Assembly: GCA_963576725.1 (NCBI GenBank)
Contig: OY755244.1
Coordinates: forward strand, 38,795,855 to 38,859,854
Origin: Azorinus chamasolen
Lineage: Eukaryota > Mollusca > Bivalvia > Cardiida > Solecurtidae
DNA length: 64,000 nucleotides
Reading direction: 5' to 3'
This document shows, one piece after another, positions 1-10,475 of the stretch; the stretch's first letter is position 1, and every line of letters begins with the position of its first letter. The position numbers and the translations under genes were made by a program. The notes under the pieces were generated by a model. That model saw nothing but the letters and a program-made list of their open reading frames with translations. It was not told the origin of the DNA and searched no databases.

Positions 1-34
1 TCCGGTGCCTCATCAGGGTCCAAACAGTTTGAAA
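1..34. repeat. Right half of a hairpin MITE cut by the window edge
   Basis: The first bases read CCTCATCAGGGTCCAAACAG, which is the outer right arm seen in complete hairpins elsewhere (for example 63885-63897). The left arm lies outside the window, so the family cannot be settled. Confidence 0.4.
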
Positions 35-149
35 TTCTATCAATACTTTATCGAAAGCTTGATTGTAAAGGCAATACACGGAGACCAAAATATAAACCAT
101 GACTTATAACAAAACAGTAAACCCCCTTTCAAACGGAATTCTTGAAGAG

Positions 150-250
150 AATAATTTAGATGCAGGTGATGCTAAATGCAGAGTGAAAGTCATGCAGAAA
201 GCTCTACATGATTTTCATCCTGCATTAAGCTGCCACCTATCTGCAAGACC
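150..250 (+). repeat. Degraded family G hairpin
   Basis: A weak foldback pairs GGTGATGCTAAATGCA with TGCATTAAGCTGCCACC around an AAAGCTC apex. This is the layout of the family G core (compare 2255-2351), with the TACAGT ends lost. The 93-codon ORF that crosses it is a by-product of the repeat. Confidence 0.4.
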
Positions 251-654
251 GATGTTTATACTAGATGCAACGTTCGGTTTAGTTTCATTGTATTACAACG
301 CCTTTTCAGACCACAATATAGACAAACAGGTATCAAAACGTTTCATATGTTGGCTACAAGATGCATACTTTAAATGTTAATGTGGGAGTTATCGGTAGAC
401 ATTTTACCAGCGAATGACATCGGGGCCAAACGTAACAGTTGCACTAATTAATGTTTCTTAAAAAAAATACATTTTCGATTTTGATGTTAGTTTAGTCAAA
501 GTTGCACCATGTTTATTGGAGAACCACTTTCGACTGGCGTCAATTGATTACTTAACCTGCCAAGCATAATTCTGTTAAAACGAAATGCCGTATTATTCAT
601 ATTGCAGTAGAACTTGTCTGAACCGACCATTTCAAAGAGGTATAATTAATGATC

Positions 655-786
655 TCTGAGGCAGGTGGTAGCTATATGCAGGTCAAAAGTAATACAGAAA
701 TCTCCTTTGGGAGCTTTCTGCATTATGTTTCCATGCGTTAAGCAACAACCTGCCTTTTAATGTCGCTTAAGACAGGTTCTAATGTA
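655..786 (+). repeat. Family G MITE remnant
   Basis: GCAGGTGGTAGC...GCAACAACCTGC forms the outer stem and ATCTCC...GGGAGC the apex. The right side ends with the GCTTAAGACAGGTTCTAATG segment also seen in other G copies (for example 17100-17132). The left end is eroded. It abuts the family A element that follows. Confidence 0.5.
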
Positions 787-1031
787 TTAACCCTTCGCTT
801 GCTGTTCCCGTCAATATACCTGTAAATAGTGAAGACCCAGATGAGACAGCTCCTGCAGGAGCTGTCTCATCAGGGTCTGCACTATGTACAAGTTGATTGT
901 GCAACCAGTGCACTCCACAGCAGTGATTGCACAGCGAAATACTTGTACGCAGTGAGGATATATGTAATTATACAACAGGACATGGGTAAAGAAGGAGAAA
1001 TGTATTTTAAAATTCAGCAAGAGAACGGGTT
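787..1031 (+). mobile_element. Family A hairpin MITE, copy A1
   Basis: The element starts at TTAACCCTTCGCTTGCT and ends at a mutated AGCAAGAGAACGGGT, so one terminal TTAA is lost. A hairpin at about 822-889 has the apex AGCTCCTGCAGGAGCT. The arms read GAAGACCCAGATGAGAC on the left and, on the complement of the right, GCAGACCCTGATGAGAC. The ~140 bp right flank (TTGATTGTGCAACCAGTGCA and on) is shared by all A copies. It has no coding capacity. TTAA target choice suggests piggyBac-type mobilisation (inference). Confidence 0.8.
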
Positions 1032-1190
1032 TCATGTAAGTTTGATTTGTCATGTAACTGTATTAAGACCCGATCAGAATGTCAAAAGGTTGCAATGCTG
1101 ATTATCTAGGATTCGCATCTTGATCCAAACTGTTTGCACAATATAATCACGGATTCGTTCACCGCAGTTTTATCTTTCACAAAGCAAATG

Positions 1191-1522
1191 CCAGGTGCGG
1201 ATCCAGGATTTTAGATTAAGGGGGTGGCGTAGAATTTATTTTTCGGAAAGGGGGGGGGGGCGTAGATTTTTATGTTTGATGACATAAATAAATAGTGTAT
1301 GTGTAATACATGTTGAATAAGAGCTTAAATGGGTGAAAGGTGAAAGTAAAACAGAACGCTCCTATAGGAGCCACCTGCTCTAAATACCAATTATTTAACA
1401 CAATTTAGTGGTCGTTGTAGAGAGGTTTTACTGTATATAGATCTAAAATATTACTAAAAAAATAAATGTTTTGGCAATTTTAGGGGGCGTACGCTGGCTC
1501 CGCCCCTCTAAATCCGCGCCTG
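1191..1522 (+). mobile_element. Element F, copy 1, carrying a partial family E foldback
   Basis: The ends are CAGGTGCGGATCC and, inverted, CAGGCGCGGATTT. Inside lie G-rich tracts, then a family E piece (about 1325-1437) that keeps GAACGCTCCTATAGGAG but has lost most of one arm, and then a GGGGGCGTACGC segment. Copies at 11741-12202 and 24910-25640 (inverted) show the same order. The uninterrupted ATGACATAAATAAATAG stretch at about 1279-1296 is the empty-site equivalent of the TRIM insertion at 25136. Confidence 0.7.
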
Positions 1523-2197
1523 AATGCATATTTATACATTGGTACAAGTGTACACAATACTTCATGAATATTCAAGCAAGAATGTATGTCTGTGTTGAGA
1601 ATTGATTAACTCGATATCTATTAGACCACATGAAACGATTGAGAGTTTGGCATGGCAGACAGAGAACAATCTATAATTAGTACTAAAGAAAACAGCGAGG
1701 CTCCTGTAGATCAAACTCTGTGGATCAAAGGAATCATATAGTAACCGTCTGATCAGGATCCTCTCTATCTACATATGAAATAATATAGATCTGATTATAC
1801 ATTGTTTTGCCATTTCTGTGTCTATTTGCCATTATAAATAATAAGCAAACTAAAACTCGTAATTACATTATGTCTTACATGAATATACATAGGGTGATGT
1901 AATGTCTGAAAGAATACAAACTCTGAATGCACAGATACACTCCAATCTCTCTAAGGAATGACATCGTGAAGGGCTCTCAAAGCATAGTTTATCACCATGC
2001 ATGGTTGAGAGATAACGATATTGATACACTTGATACACTCGCAATATTCCCATTGTAATGTATATAACATTCCCAGAATCACAATTACACTGTAACAACC
2101 ACGAATATTTTAATAAGAATCTGTTCGAATATGTCAATGTCTACTTGCTGATGCATAGAAGTCTGCATTTGTCAGCATACAGACGAAAACGTTGAAA

Positions 2198-2406
2198 TAC
2201 AGTAAAACCCCGCTAATGCGACCACCAAAACGGGGCATAATTCTGGGTGGCAGAGGCAGGTGGTAGCTTAATGCAGGACCAAAGTTATGCAGAAAGCTCC
2301 TATAGGAGCTTTCTGCATAACTTTCGTCCTGCTTTAAGCAACCACCTGCTTTAGACGACATCAGTGGCTGTTTATTAAGTGGTTGCATTAGCGGGGTTTC
2401 ACTGTA
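2198..2406 (+). mobile_element. Family G MITE, full copy
   Basis: The terminal inverted repeats begin TACAGTAAAACCCCGCTAAT on the left and TACAGTGAAACCCCGCTAAT on the inverted right. They run about 28 bp with few mismatches. TA ends plus CAGT fit pogo/Tigger-type mariner relatives (inference). The core (2255-2351) is a long hairpin with apex AAAGCTCCTATAGGAGCTTT. There is no ORF. Confidence 0.8.
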
Positions 2407-3629
2407 TTGAATTGACGTTGTACACACTGCAGCGATGAGAATGGAGGAATATGTAGACTTGTGGAAATACTGGGACGCTACAGCAAAGTTCACTGTCAAC
2501 TCTATCAATTTAAGTAAGTTTATGCATCTATATTTCATTATGTTTGCATACAGAATCACATTAATGTTTCAATTTATAATATTTGAATTAACAGATTGAA
2601 GATGCTCCATGTACGTGATAGTCAGCTTAGAATAAAATACAACACGGTAAAACAGGGTATTATATGAAATATAAACTGCTGCAAAAACTGTTATTTATAA
2701 ATGGACACTTTTACGACAAAAAATAGTACGATAAATACTTTCAAATGGGAAGCGAAACCGTGTCTTCCAGGTGGAAATCTTATGATCTTACCATGAGTCA
2801 GATAATGGAATCACTGACGAAGTTGTCAAACATGAGCTTTATGCTTAGGATCTGTGCAATTTTAAGGTAGCTCCTTACAAACCTCTTTTCAAGTCTGTCA
2901 TAAATGAAAATGACACAATGCTTTCTTTGATAGCTAATTCATTTTTCATATATTTTCAGTTTCGGATGGATAGTGTGGATCTCGAATGAGCCCCCATCTG
3001 ATGACACTTGTTTGCAGCAAAGCAGATCATAAAAAAAATTGTTAAGGTGTTCTCTGCTCATAGTCTGCACTGTTTGCTGAAACCATTCAATGTCAATGAC
3101 TTATTCTTTGGCAATTTCTTTTGCTTGTTGTACTCCGTCTACGTGATAAATTAATGGGTTCCAAGTTAAGATCTGGACTTTTTCCCATAAATAATATGTG
3201 AATTAATGAGTTAACGTTACGACCATGACATGTGTTTTAAAAACGGCTAATAATAACATAAAACATTTGTTTATAGCCTGAAAAGATATGCTGATATGTT
3301 GTTCGGCAATGTATTAGTAATTTTGTAATTTGTTCGGCCCGCGTTTCAGTTTCGTTAACTCTTCGACCAAGATCGATGATATTTTGTTGTAGAATAAAAA
3401 TCATCAATTAAAGCGGTTATATTGTATCACAAATGACAATTTTCATAATAATGATTGAATATAGCAAACACCACGTTTTATTATATTATTGAAACTATGC
3501 TTTCATTGTAGGGACTTCATTTTTGGTATACATTTTGCAAGTTAGATCTCATTATTAGACATTAGGCACACATATGTATGTTTTGGGTATACAGATACAT
3601 GTAGCATACTTGAGCCAAGCTATGGCAGA
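2407..3629. other. No recognisable feature
   Basis: AT-rich sequence with scattered short ORFs under 150 codons and no domain, splice-like exon series or repeat that I recognise. The 141-codon ORF on the minus strand at 2134-2559 reads through the family G element and is not credible as a gene. Confidence 0.5.
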
Positions 3630-3760
3630 CATGACGCCGAGGTTATAAAAGTCTTGCTTGAATCCGATATCATTATCAAACATCTGATTGGTCAGATCTG
3701 GTCAGGTCTACTTGAGAATAATATCGGACTCAGACTCAGAAGTTTGATAACATTGAACCC
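3630..3760. repeat. Imperfect foldback repeat M, copy 1
   Basis: GAGGTTATAAAAGTCTTGCT... and ...GACTCAGAAGTTTGATAACA form the two sides. CATCTGATTGGTCAGAT lies between. The same layout occurs at 6110-6262 with better-preserved arms. It is probably a small inverted-repeat element; the ends are not sharp. Confidence 0.5.
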
Positions 3761-4468
3761 TGGCCTTGTTACAAATATATCTGGTCAGGGCCTGTGATGT
3801 GTTTTAAGACGGCTGAAAAACTGATCTGTGATTGAAGTATGTTTGCAGGTACTAAGGTCCCTTTGCTCAGAATGTTGCTCGTATCTAATGTTTGAAGTTG
3901 AAGAACACTGCAAGGATATTAGTTAACAGTTACACTATGCTATTGATTCATAATAAAGCCTCGCTTAAGCCATTACCGCATATGCTATTTTTAGATACAA
4001 CCTCTTGTTTTAGAATGATGTAGTTTGAAAACACCGGAATAAATGGAGTATTTGCTCCTATATCCCTATATTTCAGGGGCGAAGGTCGGAGAAATGATAA
4101 ACCAAGCAAGGAATGCAAGTTTTGAGGCTTATCTACAAAATCCCGTGTTAAGCCGCAAATAAATATGAGCTGACTAGAAAAGCGGAAATGCATGCTGTTT
4201 GGAAAAGCCATTACGCGTGCCTATAATGTAAAGTATTCCAGAAATTTACAATTATAGTCGGGTTTAAATATCAAAACTCTTATCAATAATACGAACAGGT
4301 CATGATAAAAAGAAAACTAATAAGTTATGTTTCAAGTATTTCTACAGAAGTAGTTTTGTTTGATGAATGCATATGGAATGTTCGCCACAAAGATGCATTG
4401 TGATTTACTAGAATGCTAATAGTGGTAATAGAGAATTTTTGATAGGTGGTGGAAGGAACGACATATTA
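3761..4468. other. No recognisable feature
   Basis: Holds one 87-codon minus-strand ORF (3948-4211) without recognisable motifs. No repeat family assigned. Confidence 0.4.
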
Positions 4469-4717
4469 TTAACCTTAGCCTGCCACATATTTTTTCATCA
4501 TTCTTCCCTAGATGAATATTAATTAGGCACATCTTTACAAACATTTACAGGGCTATATCGAAATGATTTCCTAGGCAAAATCATAGAGCATGCTGGCATG
4601 GATCTCCGATGGCAAACAATGCAGACCCAGATGAGAGAGCTCCTATAGGAGCTCTCTCATCTCGGTCTACCCTGTTTGCAAATGCACAATAGTTGAGCCT
4701 GGCAGGCTAAGGGTTAA
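4469..4717 (+). mobile_element. Family I TTAA MITE
   Basis: It starts TTAACCTTAGCCTGCCA and ends TGGCAGGCTAAGGGTTAA, a ~17 bp inverted repeat with TTAA at both edges. A hairpin at 4612-4680 pairs GCAAACA...TGTTTGC outside and GAGAGCTCCTATAGGAGCTCTC at the apex. One arm reads GCAGACCC and the other, complemented, GTAGACCG. A relative lies at 57313-57560. Confidence 0.8.
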
Positions 4718-4872
4718 AATACGACTCTTAGTGATAGAGTATACCTTTATAAGTTGCATAGAAAGAAAGCTGGTGAGTTGCTTTTCTGGTTGTGAATAAA
4801 ACTATATGTAAGATAATGGATGTTGTCTTACAATATTAGTTTAGAACAATTAGATACAATCCTAATCAATAA

Positions 4873-5081
4873 ATGTCATAAAAGTACAAGAATGAGTCAT
4901 GCAGGAAACACCACATACAGAACAAACAACCGCTCGAACAGCAACACAAGGAAACAGCAAATGTACATAACTATAAAGACATCAAGAGACACACAAAGAC
5001 AAAACAAACATACAATAGGGTGAAGATGGAAGTACCGCCTTGGAACGGTCAGTGACAAAATTCACTGGGGGTATAACCGAT
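4873..5081 (-). repeat. 3' tail fragment of the Penelope-like element
   Basis: On the minus strand this matches, nearly base for base, the tail downstream of the reverse transcriptase at 56211-56412. Shared landmarks are CACTGACCGTTCCAAGGCGG, TTTGTTTTGTCTTTGTG and CCTGCATGACTCAT. Only the tail is present, so this is a severely 5'-truncated copy. The 67-codon ORF inside it is not a gene. Confidence 0.8.
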
Positions 5082-5100
5082 AAACTTTCTCGCGAACATA

Positions 5101-5152
5101 ACAGACTCAGACCAGACAGCTCATGTGAGAGCCGTCTGAGCATGGTCTAATA
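5101..5152 (+). repeat. Short hairpin MITE remnant
   Basis: AGACCAGACAGCTCAT and GAGCCGTCTGAGCATGGTCT form a degraded stem of the A/C hairpin type. No element ends are visible. Confidence 0.4.
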
Positions 5153-5214
5153 TGCTTGCCATTCGGACTATAAAAAAAAGTAAAGTACCTAGTTACAGTC
5201 TACTTTCAGTCCGA

Positions 5215-5479
5215 ATGACCGCTCAGCCGACTGTACATTTACTCCCCTGGTCATTGAGTCATTGGCCTACAATATTGAGCACTGCTAACATATGGCGCAA
5301 TCATGCAGCCGCAGTACCGGCGAGTCACCCTCACAGGTAACCCATTTTACTCCCTGGATGGAGAGCATGTACGGGTGGGATACACGGAAAAGCGTCTCTG
5401 AAATTTCCGGGAGGGACCGGTATTTGAACCCCGGACCTCCTGACTGATAGTCAAGCGCGTTACCACTAGACCATCACCA
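5215..5479 (-). mobile_element. tRNA-derived SINE
   Basis: The minus strand starts GGTGATGGTCTAGTGGTAAC. It has a good pol III A box (TGGTCTAGTGG, 5463-5473) and a B box GGTTCAAATACC (5419-5430). The anticodon arm can fold as CTTGA-CTATCAG-TCAGG, which would give ATC (Asp-like), but the 3' acceptor strand does not pair with the 5' end. It is therefore a SINE head and not a tRNA gene. A ~190 bp tRNA-unrelated body follows (ATTTCAGAGACGC..., CCATCCAGGGAGT...). I could not fix the 3' end or target duplication. Confidence 0.65.
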
Positions 5480-5705
5480 CCTGACTATAAAGTTTCAACC
5501 ACGGTCAAAAAGGAAGTGTGTGCTTTATAAATATAAAATAACCTAGTCAATATACATGACGCCATTATTTGTTTTTGAATATTTTGAAATATAAGCTCAA
5601 ATACAAGTCATGAAATTATTTGAGAAGACTACGTATGATCAATACATATCAATAAAGGCAATGTAATATACACCGTCCCTTTTCATTCATAACCCAACAT
5701 TATTG

Positions 5706-5935
5706 TTAACCTATTCCCTCATATTGATGACTTTTGACGACTCTGTAAAAGTCACTTTGTGAAACCATTGTGATAAATAGAGCATTTGCTCCTATTGGAG
5801 CAAATGCTCTATTTATCACAATGGTTTCAAACTACAAAATTCTAAAAAAAATCCTTTTCTCTTGTTAATGCTCTTTTTCGGTAGATTTATCCAACGAGGA
5901 TGGATTTAAAAATAGCCTATGAGGGAATGGGTTAA
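5706..5935 (+). mobile_element. Family B hairpin MITE, copy B1
   Basis: TTAACCTATTCCCTCATA and ATGAGGGAATGGGTTAA are the ends. The core at 5761-5828 is a perfect 32 bp-arm hairpin with a 4 nt loop, apex TTTGCTCCTATTGGAGCAAA. It has no coding capacity. TTAA is duplicated at both ends. Confidence 0.85.
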
Positions 5936-6109
5936 TCATAAATACTTGTCGTTCAAGTGTTATCTTGGGTTGATTTACTGAAACGGTAAAGCAATTCATC
6001 TACCCAAACATTAGATATGAATTAAACTAGATAGTTCATTGTTCGCATTTGTTATATCCTATAACGACATCTATCACGCCTACATAATATTTCATTTCTT
6101 CTGACTACT

Positions 6110-6320
6110 TGGCCCACGGTTATAAAACGTTTGAGTCTGAGTCTAAAATCATTCTCAATAATCTGAGAGTCTGATTGGTCAGATTCTGAGCAAGCTCATA
6201 TTTGGACCAATTAGATGCTTGAGAATAATCTCAGACTCAAGCAAAAAGTTTAAAACCTCGCGGCCGCTTTAAACATCTTTTTATGGTCGCTTAAGACAGG
6301 TTCATCTGTACTTCATGAAA
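6110..6320. repeat. Foldback repeat M, copy 2, plus family G scrap
   Basis: GGTTATAAAACGTTTGAGTC and, near 6215-6262, GACTCAAGCAAAAAGTTTAA form inverted arms of ~45 bp with an internal CTGATTGGTCAG, as in copy 1 at 3630. Immediately after (6270-6320) is TGGTCGCTTAAGACAGGTTC, a fragment of family G. Confidence 0.5.
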
Positions 6321-6364
6321 TAACGACATCATGGCAATTAATAAGATGGATCATGTGTTTTTTT

Positions 6365-6593
6365 TTAACCATTTCCTCCATAAATACACCTTTCTACGCC
6401 TCTGCAATAGTCACTTCTTGAAACCATTGTGGTAAATAGAGTATTTGCTCATACATGAGCAAATGCTCTATTTATCACACTGGTTTCAAACTACAAACTT
6501 TTAAAATTTTCCTTTTTTCTAGTTAAAGCACCTTTTCGGTAGATTTATTCAAAGAGGTTCAATCTAAAAATAGCCGATGAGGTAATGGGTTAA
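6365..6593 (+). mobile_element. Family B hairpin MITE, copy B2
   Basis: The ends are TTAACCATTTCCTCCATA and GATGAGGTAATGGGTTAA. The hairpin at 6419-6486 has apex TTTGCTCATACATGAGCAAA, so the usual GCTCC/GGAGC core has changed to GCTCA/TGAGC on both arms together. Confidence 0.8.
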
Positions 6594-6817
6594 GAAGGCT
6601 CTACTGTATACAGACAGTGTAGCCCAATGTCACATGGCATATTAAGGACTGATAAGAGGATACACGCTGATTTTTGGAACAATCGATGTGAATGTGTTAC
6701 ACCAGCGCGCATTCTGTTTTCGGAGTGTCTTCAGTATGAAATATGTGTTCGGTTCCAAATGAACCTTTGACGAGTTTACCATGAATAACATGGAATTTTG
6801 GACTAGACAGAAACTAC

Positions 6818-7003
6818 AGAATATTATAGGAACCGTTTGATCAGGGTCTGCACTGTTTGCTAATGAAATTTGATAGATCTGTTTCTTTAGTTTCTAAAAT
6901 ATCTACAATGTTCTACCATCCATATTCCATTGTAACTAGTTTGGCCACGAATATTCAGTAGGTAATGAAATTTGTAATAAATCTAGAACAAGGAAAGGGT
7001 TAA
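6818..7003 (+). mobile_element. Family C MITE, left side lost
   Basis: The right hairpin arm (GTTTGATCAGGGTCTGCACTG) and the right body typical of C (CTGTTTCTTTAGTTTCTAAA..., AATATTCAGTAGG) end at GGAAAGGGTTAA. The left arm and the left end are eroded. Confidence 0.6.
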
Positions 7004-7501
7004 CATGGCAGTTACATTAATTACAATGATAATATAAACATTGATTTGCACAATCGTTATTTTTATTGTGGTCTAAAAGGCGTATATCACAATTTTTCTA
7101 ACGGGCAGATTCTTTTTATACTTTGCACATATAAAGTGTATGGTTTACTCATTGAAATGCCACTAAAATTGTATGGAGTCCCCGTGTTTTTTCCGAGATA
7201 TGATCCTTTGAACATGGCTCCTTTTAATGGATGTTTGTGACTTAATACCTGTTTTCTAAACAACATGGGGGAATCAACAAATATGTAAGAATCATCTGCA
7301 GAATATATGTATTTTTATTTGAATCACATCCATGTAAGTCTTACAAGTAGAATAAATGTTTAATTTTCAGAATTACAAAATTTTAAGCATTTATTTCGTG
7401 ACAAACAAATACAAATGTACCGAAATGGAGGTAATTTGACGATTGAAACATGTTCTAGCAGACATTTTGTTTTTGCATTTTTTCTATAGTTGTAGCAAAA
7501 A

Positions 7502-7607
7502 TAAAAATGGGACCTACCCGTGCAATTTGTTTCAATACACCATGGTTAAGTCAGACACCTGTCGTCAACACTGCACTATTGTATCTAATAAGAAGTGCAA
7601 ACCTCAA
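7502..7607 (+). repeat. Direct repeat flanking the satellite-bearing element, left copy
   Basis: A ~105 bp block beginning AAAAATGGGACCTACCCGTG and ending GTGCAAACCTCAA recurs in the same orientation at 8926-9031. The two copies lie about 1.42 kb apart and bracket the element at 7637-8924. The right copy abuts that element directly, while about 30 bp separate the left copy from it. Confidence 0.7.
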
Positions 7608-7636
7608 GAAATAACTAGACTGTCGCAGGACAGCAA

Positions 7637-8924
7637 AGCTCGCCTATTGTAGACCTTATCTACAAGGATGAAGTCCAAAATATTTTAACTGAACTACATC
7701 AATGTTAAACCTACTGACAAACTCTATTCCAAATACCAGCTACCTATGGCAAGTATTTCATGTTATATTAGTGCATCTTAACACTTACCCCAAAACTTTA
7801 ACCTTGAGATTTCAGCCCAAAAAACCTAAGTCCAAAACAGGTAAAATTTGGCCTAAAATTCAATTTTATATTATTTTTTAACTAAACTACATCAATGTTC
7901 AATACACAAGGAACCTCCATCCCAAATATCAGTTTTCTAGGGCAAATATTTCATGTTTTATTTTACATTTTAACTACACTACACCAATGTTCAACACACC
8001 GGGAACCTCAATGTCATGTATCAGCTTCCTACGGCAAATATAACATATAGTATTAGTGCATTTCAACACTTACCCCAAACCTTTAACCTTGAGATTTCAG
8101 CCCAAAAAGCTAAGTCCAAAACAGGTGATTTTTTTTTTACTAAAATTCAATTTTATTTTAAATTAACTACATCAATGTTCAACACACAGGAATCCTCCAT
8201 TCTAAATAGCAGATTTCTACGGCAGATATTTCATGTAGAATTAGTGCATTTCAACACTTACCCCAAAACTTGAACCTTCCTATTTCAGCCCAAAAAGCTA
8301 AGTCCACAACAGGTAAAATTTTGACTAAAATTCAGTTTTATTTTATATTTCAACTACAGTACATCAATTTTCAACACAATTCAAGTATCAGCTTTCTATG
8401 GCAATTATTTCATATAGTATAAGTGCATTTCAACACTTACCCCAAAACTGTAACCTTCAGATTTAAGCCCAAAACGCTAAGTCCAAAACATGTGAAAGTT
8501 TGACTAAAGTTCAGTTTTATTTTAAATTTTAACTAACTACATCAATGTTCAACATACCGGGAACCTCCAATTCAAATATCAGCTTCCTAGGGCAAATATT
8601 TCATGTAGTATTAGTGCATTTCAACACTTACCCCAAAACTTTAACCTTGAGATTTCAGCCCAAAAGGCTAATTCCAAAACAGGTGACATTTTGACTAAAA
8701 TTCAGTTTTATTTTAAATTGCAACTACAGTACATCAATGTTCAATACACCGGGAACCTTCAATTCTAGTATCAGCTTCCTAAGGCAAATATTTCATGTAG
8801 TATCTAGTGCATTTCAAAACTTACCCCAAAACTTTAACCAAAAGCAAAAGCCAACGCAGACGCAGACGCCGACGCTGGGGTGATTCCATAAGCCCCCATC
8901 CCCTATTCTTCGAATAGGCGAGCT
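7637..8924 (+). mobile_element. Pearl-like element with internal ~186 bp satellite
   Basis: Short terminal inverted repeats AGCTCGCCTATT (7637) and AATAGGCGAGCT (8913) bound a region dominated by a tandem array (7683-8842). Each unit carries CTACATCAATGTTCAACACA, a GGGAACCTCCA block, CAACACTTACCCCAAAACTT and GATTTCAGCCCAAAA. Unit starts near 7695, 7884, 8167, 8350, 8540 and 8730 give a 183-190 bp period; one partial unit sits near 7981. A GACGCAGACGCCGACGC tract precedes the right end. Bivalve pearl/CvA elements (often tied to Helentrons) have this plan; the assignment here is inference. Confidence 0.6.
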
Positions 8925-8925
8925 A

Positions 8926-9031
8926 AAAATGGGACACACCCGTGCTATTTTTTTCAATACACTATGGTTAAGTCAGACACCTGTCATCAGAACTGCACTA
9001 TTGTATCTAATGAGAAGTGCAAACCTCAACA
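8926..9031 (+). repeat. Direct repeat flanking the satellite-bearing element, right copy
   Basis: Second copy of the block at 7502-7607, in direct orientation, with roughly 5-8% differences by eye (for example GGGACACACCCGTGC against GGGACCTACCCGTGC). Confidence 0.7.
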
Positions 9032-9147
9032 TTGTGCACCATTATAAGCCATCTTTGTTTATGAAAAAATGCAGAATTGTTGATAAATAAAATAAGATTT
9101 ACTAACAAGTATACATATTTGTTTTAACCTTTTTTTGTAAATAATCC

Positions 9148-9387
9148 ATCAACCATTCGCTTCAATATACCTACCTGTAAATAGTGAAGACCCAGATGAG
9201 ACAGCTCCTGCAGGAGCTGTCTCATCAGGGTCTGCACTATTTACAAGTTGATTGTGCAACCAGTGCACTCCACAGCAGTGATTGCACAGCGAAATACTTG
9301 TACACAGTGAAGATATATGTAATCATACAACAGGGCATCGGTAAAGAATGAGAAATGTATTTTAAAATTCAGCAAGAGAAGGGTTAA
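9148..9387 (+). mobile_element. Family A hairpin MITE, copy A2
   Basis: The left end is eroded (CAACCATTCGCTTC); the right end AGCAAGAGAAGGGTTAA is intact. The hairpin at 9177-9244 has arms of about 31 bp from GTAAATAGTG to CACTATTTAC, with the standard GAAGAC/GCAGAC mismatch and the apex AGCTCCTGCAGGAGCT. Confidence 0.85.
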
Positions 9388-9857
9388 CTCAGAGCAATTG
9401 ATTATTACCTGGATATTGCTCTGAGTTAATGGATTATTTACACAAAAAATGGACAATCCAGAGCAAGAGAACAACCTTCATTGTTGGATCCTTAACCTGT
9501 GTATAACCCTATTCCTATTGCTGAAAATGTCATCTGCTAATCCTACGTCTACACGATGGTGTCAACTACCACAAACACCGTCGTCAACGTCATCATTTTA
9601 TGTATATAAATATATATATTAACAAGTGTAAAGAATAGTCAGTAAATAGACAGTCATTGAATCGGCCGTAAATCTTTATCTACTTTCTTGATTTAGACCT
9701 AGACAATGTGTTCTACATCAATTCAACAGTGATTGTGTATTACTTTACTCGATGTGCAGTAAATATTTCCACGGTGCTCTTATTTACATAACCCGAGTAA
9801 AATATTTCACATGCGCACAGAGTTGCGCATAAACCATTGTCATATACATGTACGCCT
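9388..9857. other. No recognisable feature
   Basis: Unique-looking AT-rich DNA between two oppositely oriented family A elements. GGATATTGCTCTGAGTTAAT and nearby repeats of TCAGAGCAAT form a weak local inverted repeat near 9390-9430. Confidence 0.4.
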
Positions 9858-10106
9858 TTAACCCTTCTCTCGCTGAATTTTAAAATACATTTCTCCTTCT
9901 TTACCAATGCCCTGTTGTATAATAACATATATATTTCACTGTACAATTATTTCGCTGTGCAATCACTGATGTGGAGTGCACTGGTTGCACAATCAACTTG
10001 TAAATAGTGCAGACCCTGATGAGACAGCTCCTGCAGGAGCTGTCTCATCTGGGTCTTCACTATTTACAGGTAGGTATATTGACGTGAGTAGCAAGCGAAG
10101 GGTTCA
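9858..10106 (-). mobile_element. Family A hairpin MITE, copy A3
   Basis: Inverted relative to A1 and A2. TTAACCCTTCTCTCGCTGAA is on the left and AGTAGCAAGCGAAGGGTTCA on the right, so the second TTAA has one change. The hairpin at 10000-10067 is near perfect. With A2 it forms a spaced inverted pair 470 bp apart. Confidence 0.85.
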
Positions 10107-10475
10107 CATGTTTAGAATCTCCTACTTGGGCAAATAACTTCATAACATACAACCATCCTATGCAAATGTAATGTGTCCTATTCCATGACTTTAGGAAGTG
10201 AATATTATCCAGTATCAGTACATATAAACCATTCAATGTTAGTATAAGTACATGATTCACTGCAAGCATTGACCGACACTCTAAATCCAGGGTGAAACTG
10301 TCGTACTTCTCTGAACATTTAAGTACATGTATTTCACAAAATATACTGAATCTTTTCTCTGACATTGCATGTTACATTCAAATTCGACTGATAAATTAAT
10401 TTCTGTTAAAAACACTAACTGACCAACATAATTTCTGAACTTAAAGCATTTTCAATAGCAATTTTATTCTTACAA

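Noticed and set aside
2134..2559. 141-codon minus-strand ORF as a host gene
   Set aside because: It runs through the family G hairpin and its terminal repeat; no domain or codon bias is visible.
5404..5479. tRNA-Asp(ATC)-like gene on the minus strand
   Set aside because: The 3' acceptor strand is missing and a SINE body follows directly, so it is the head of a SINE.
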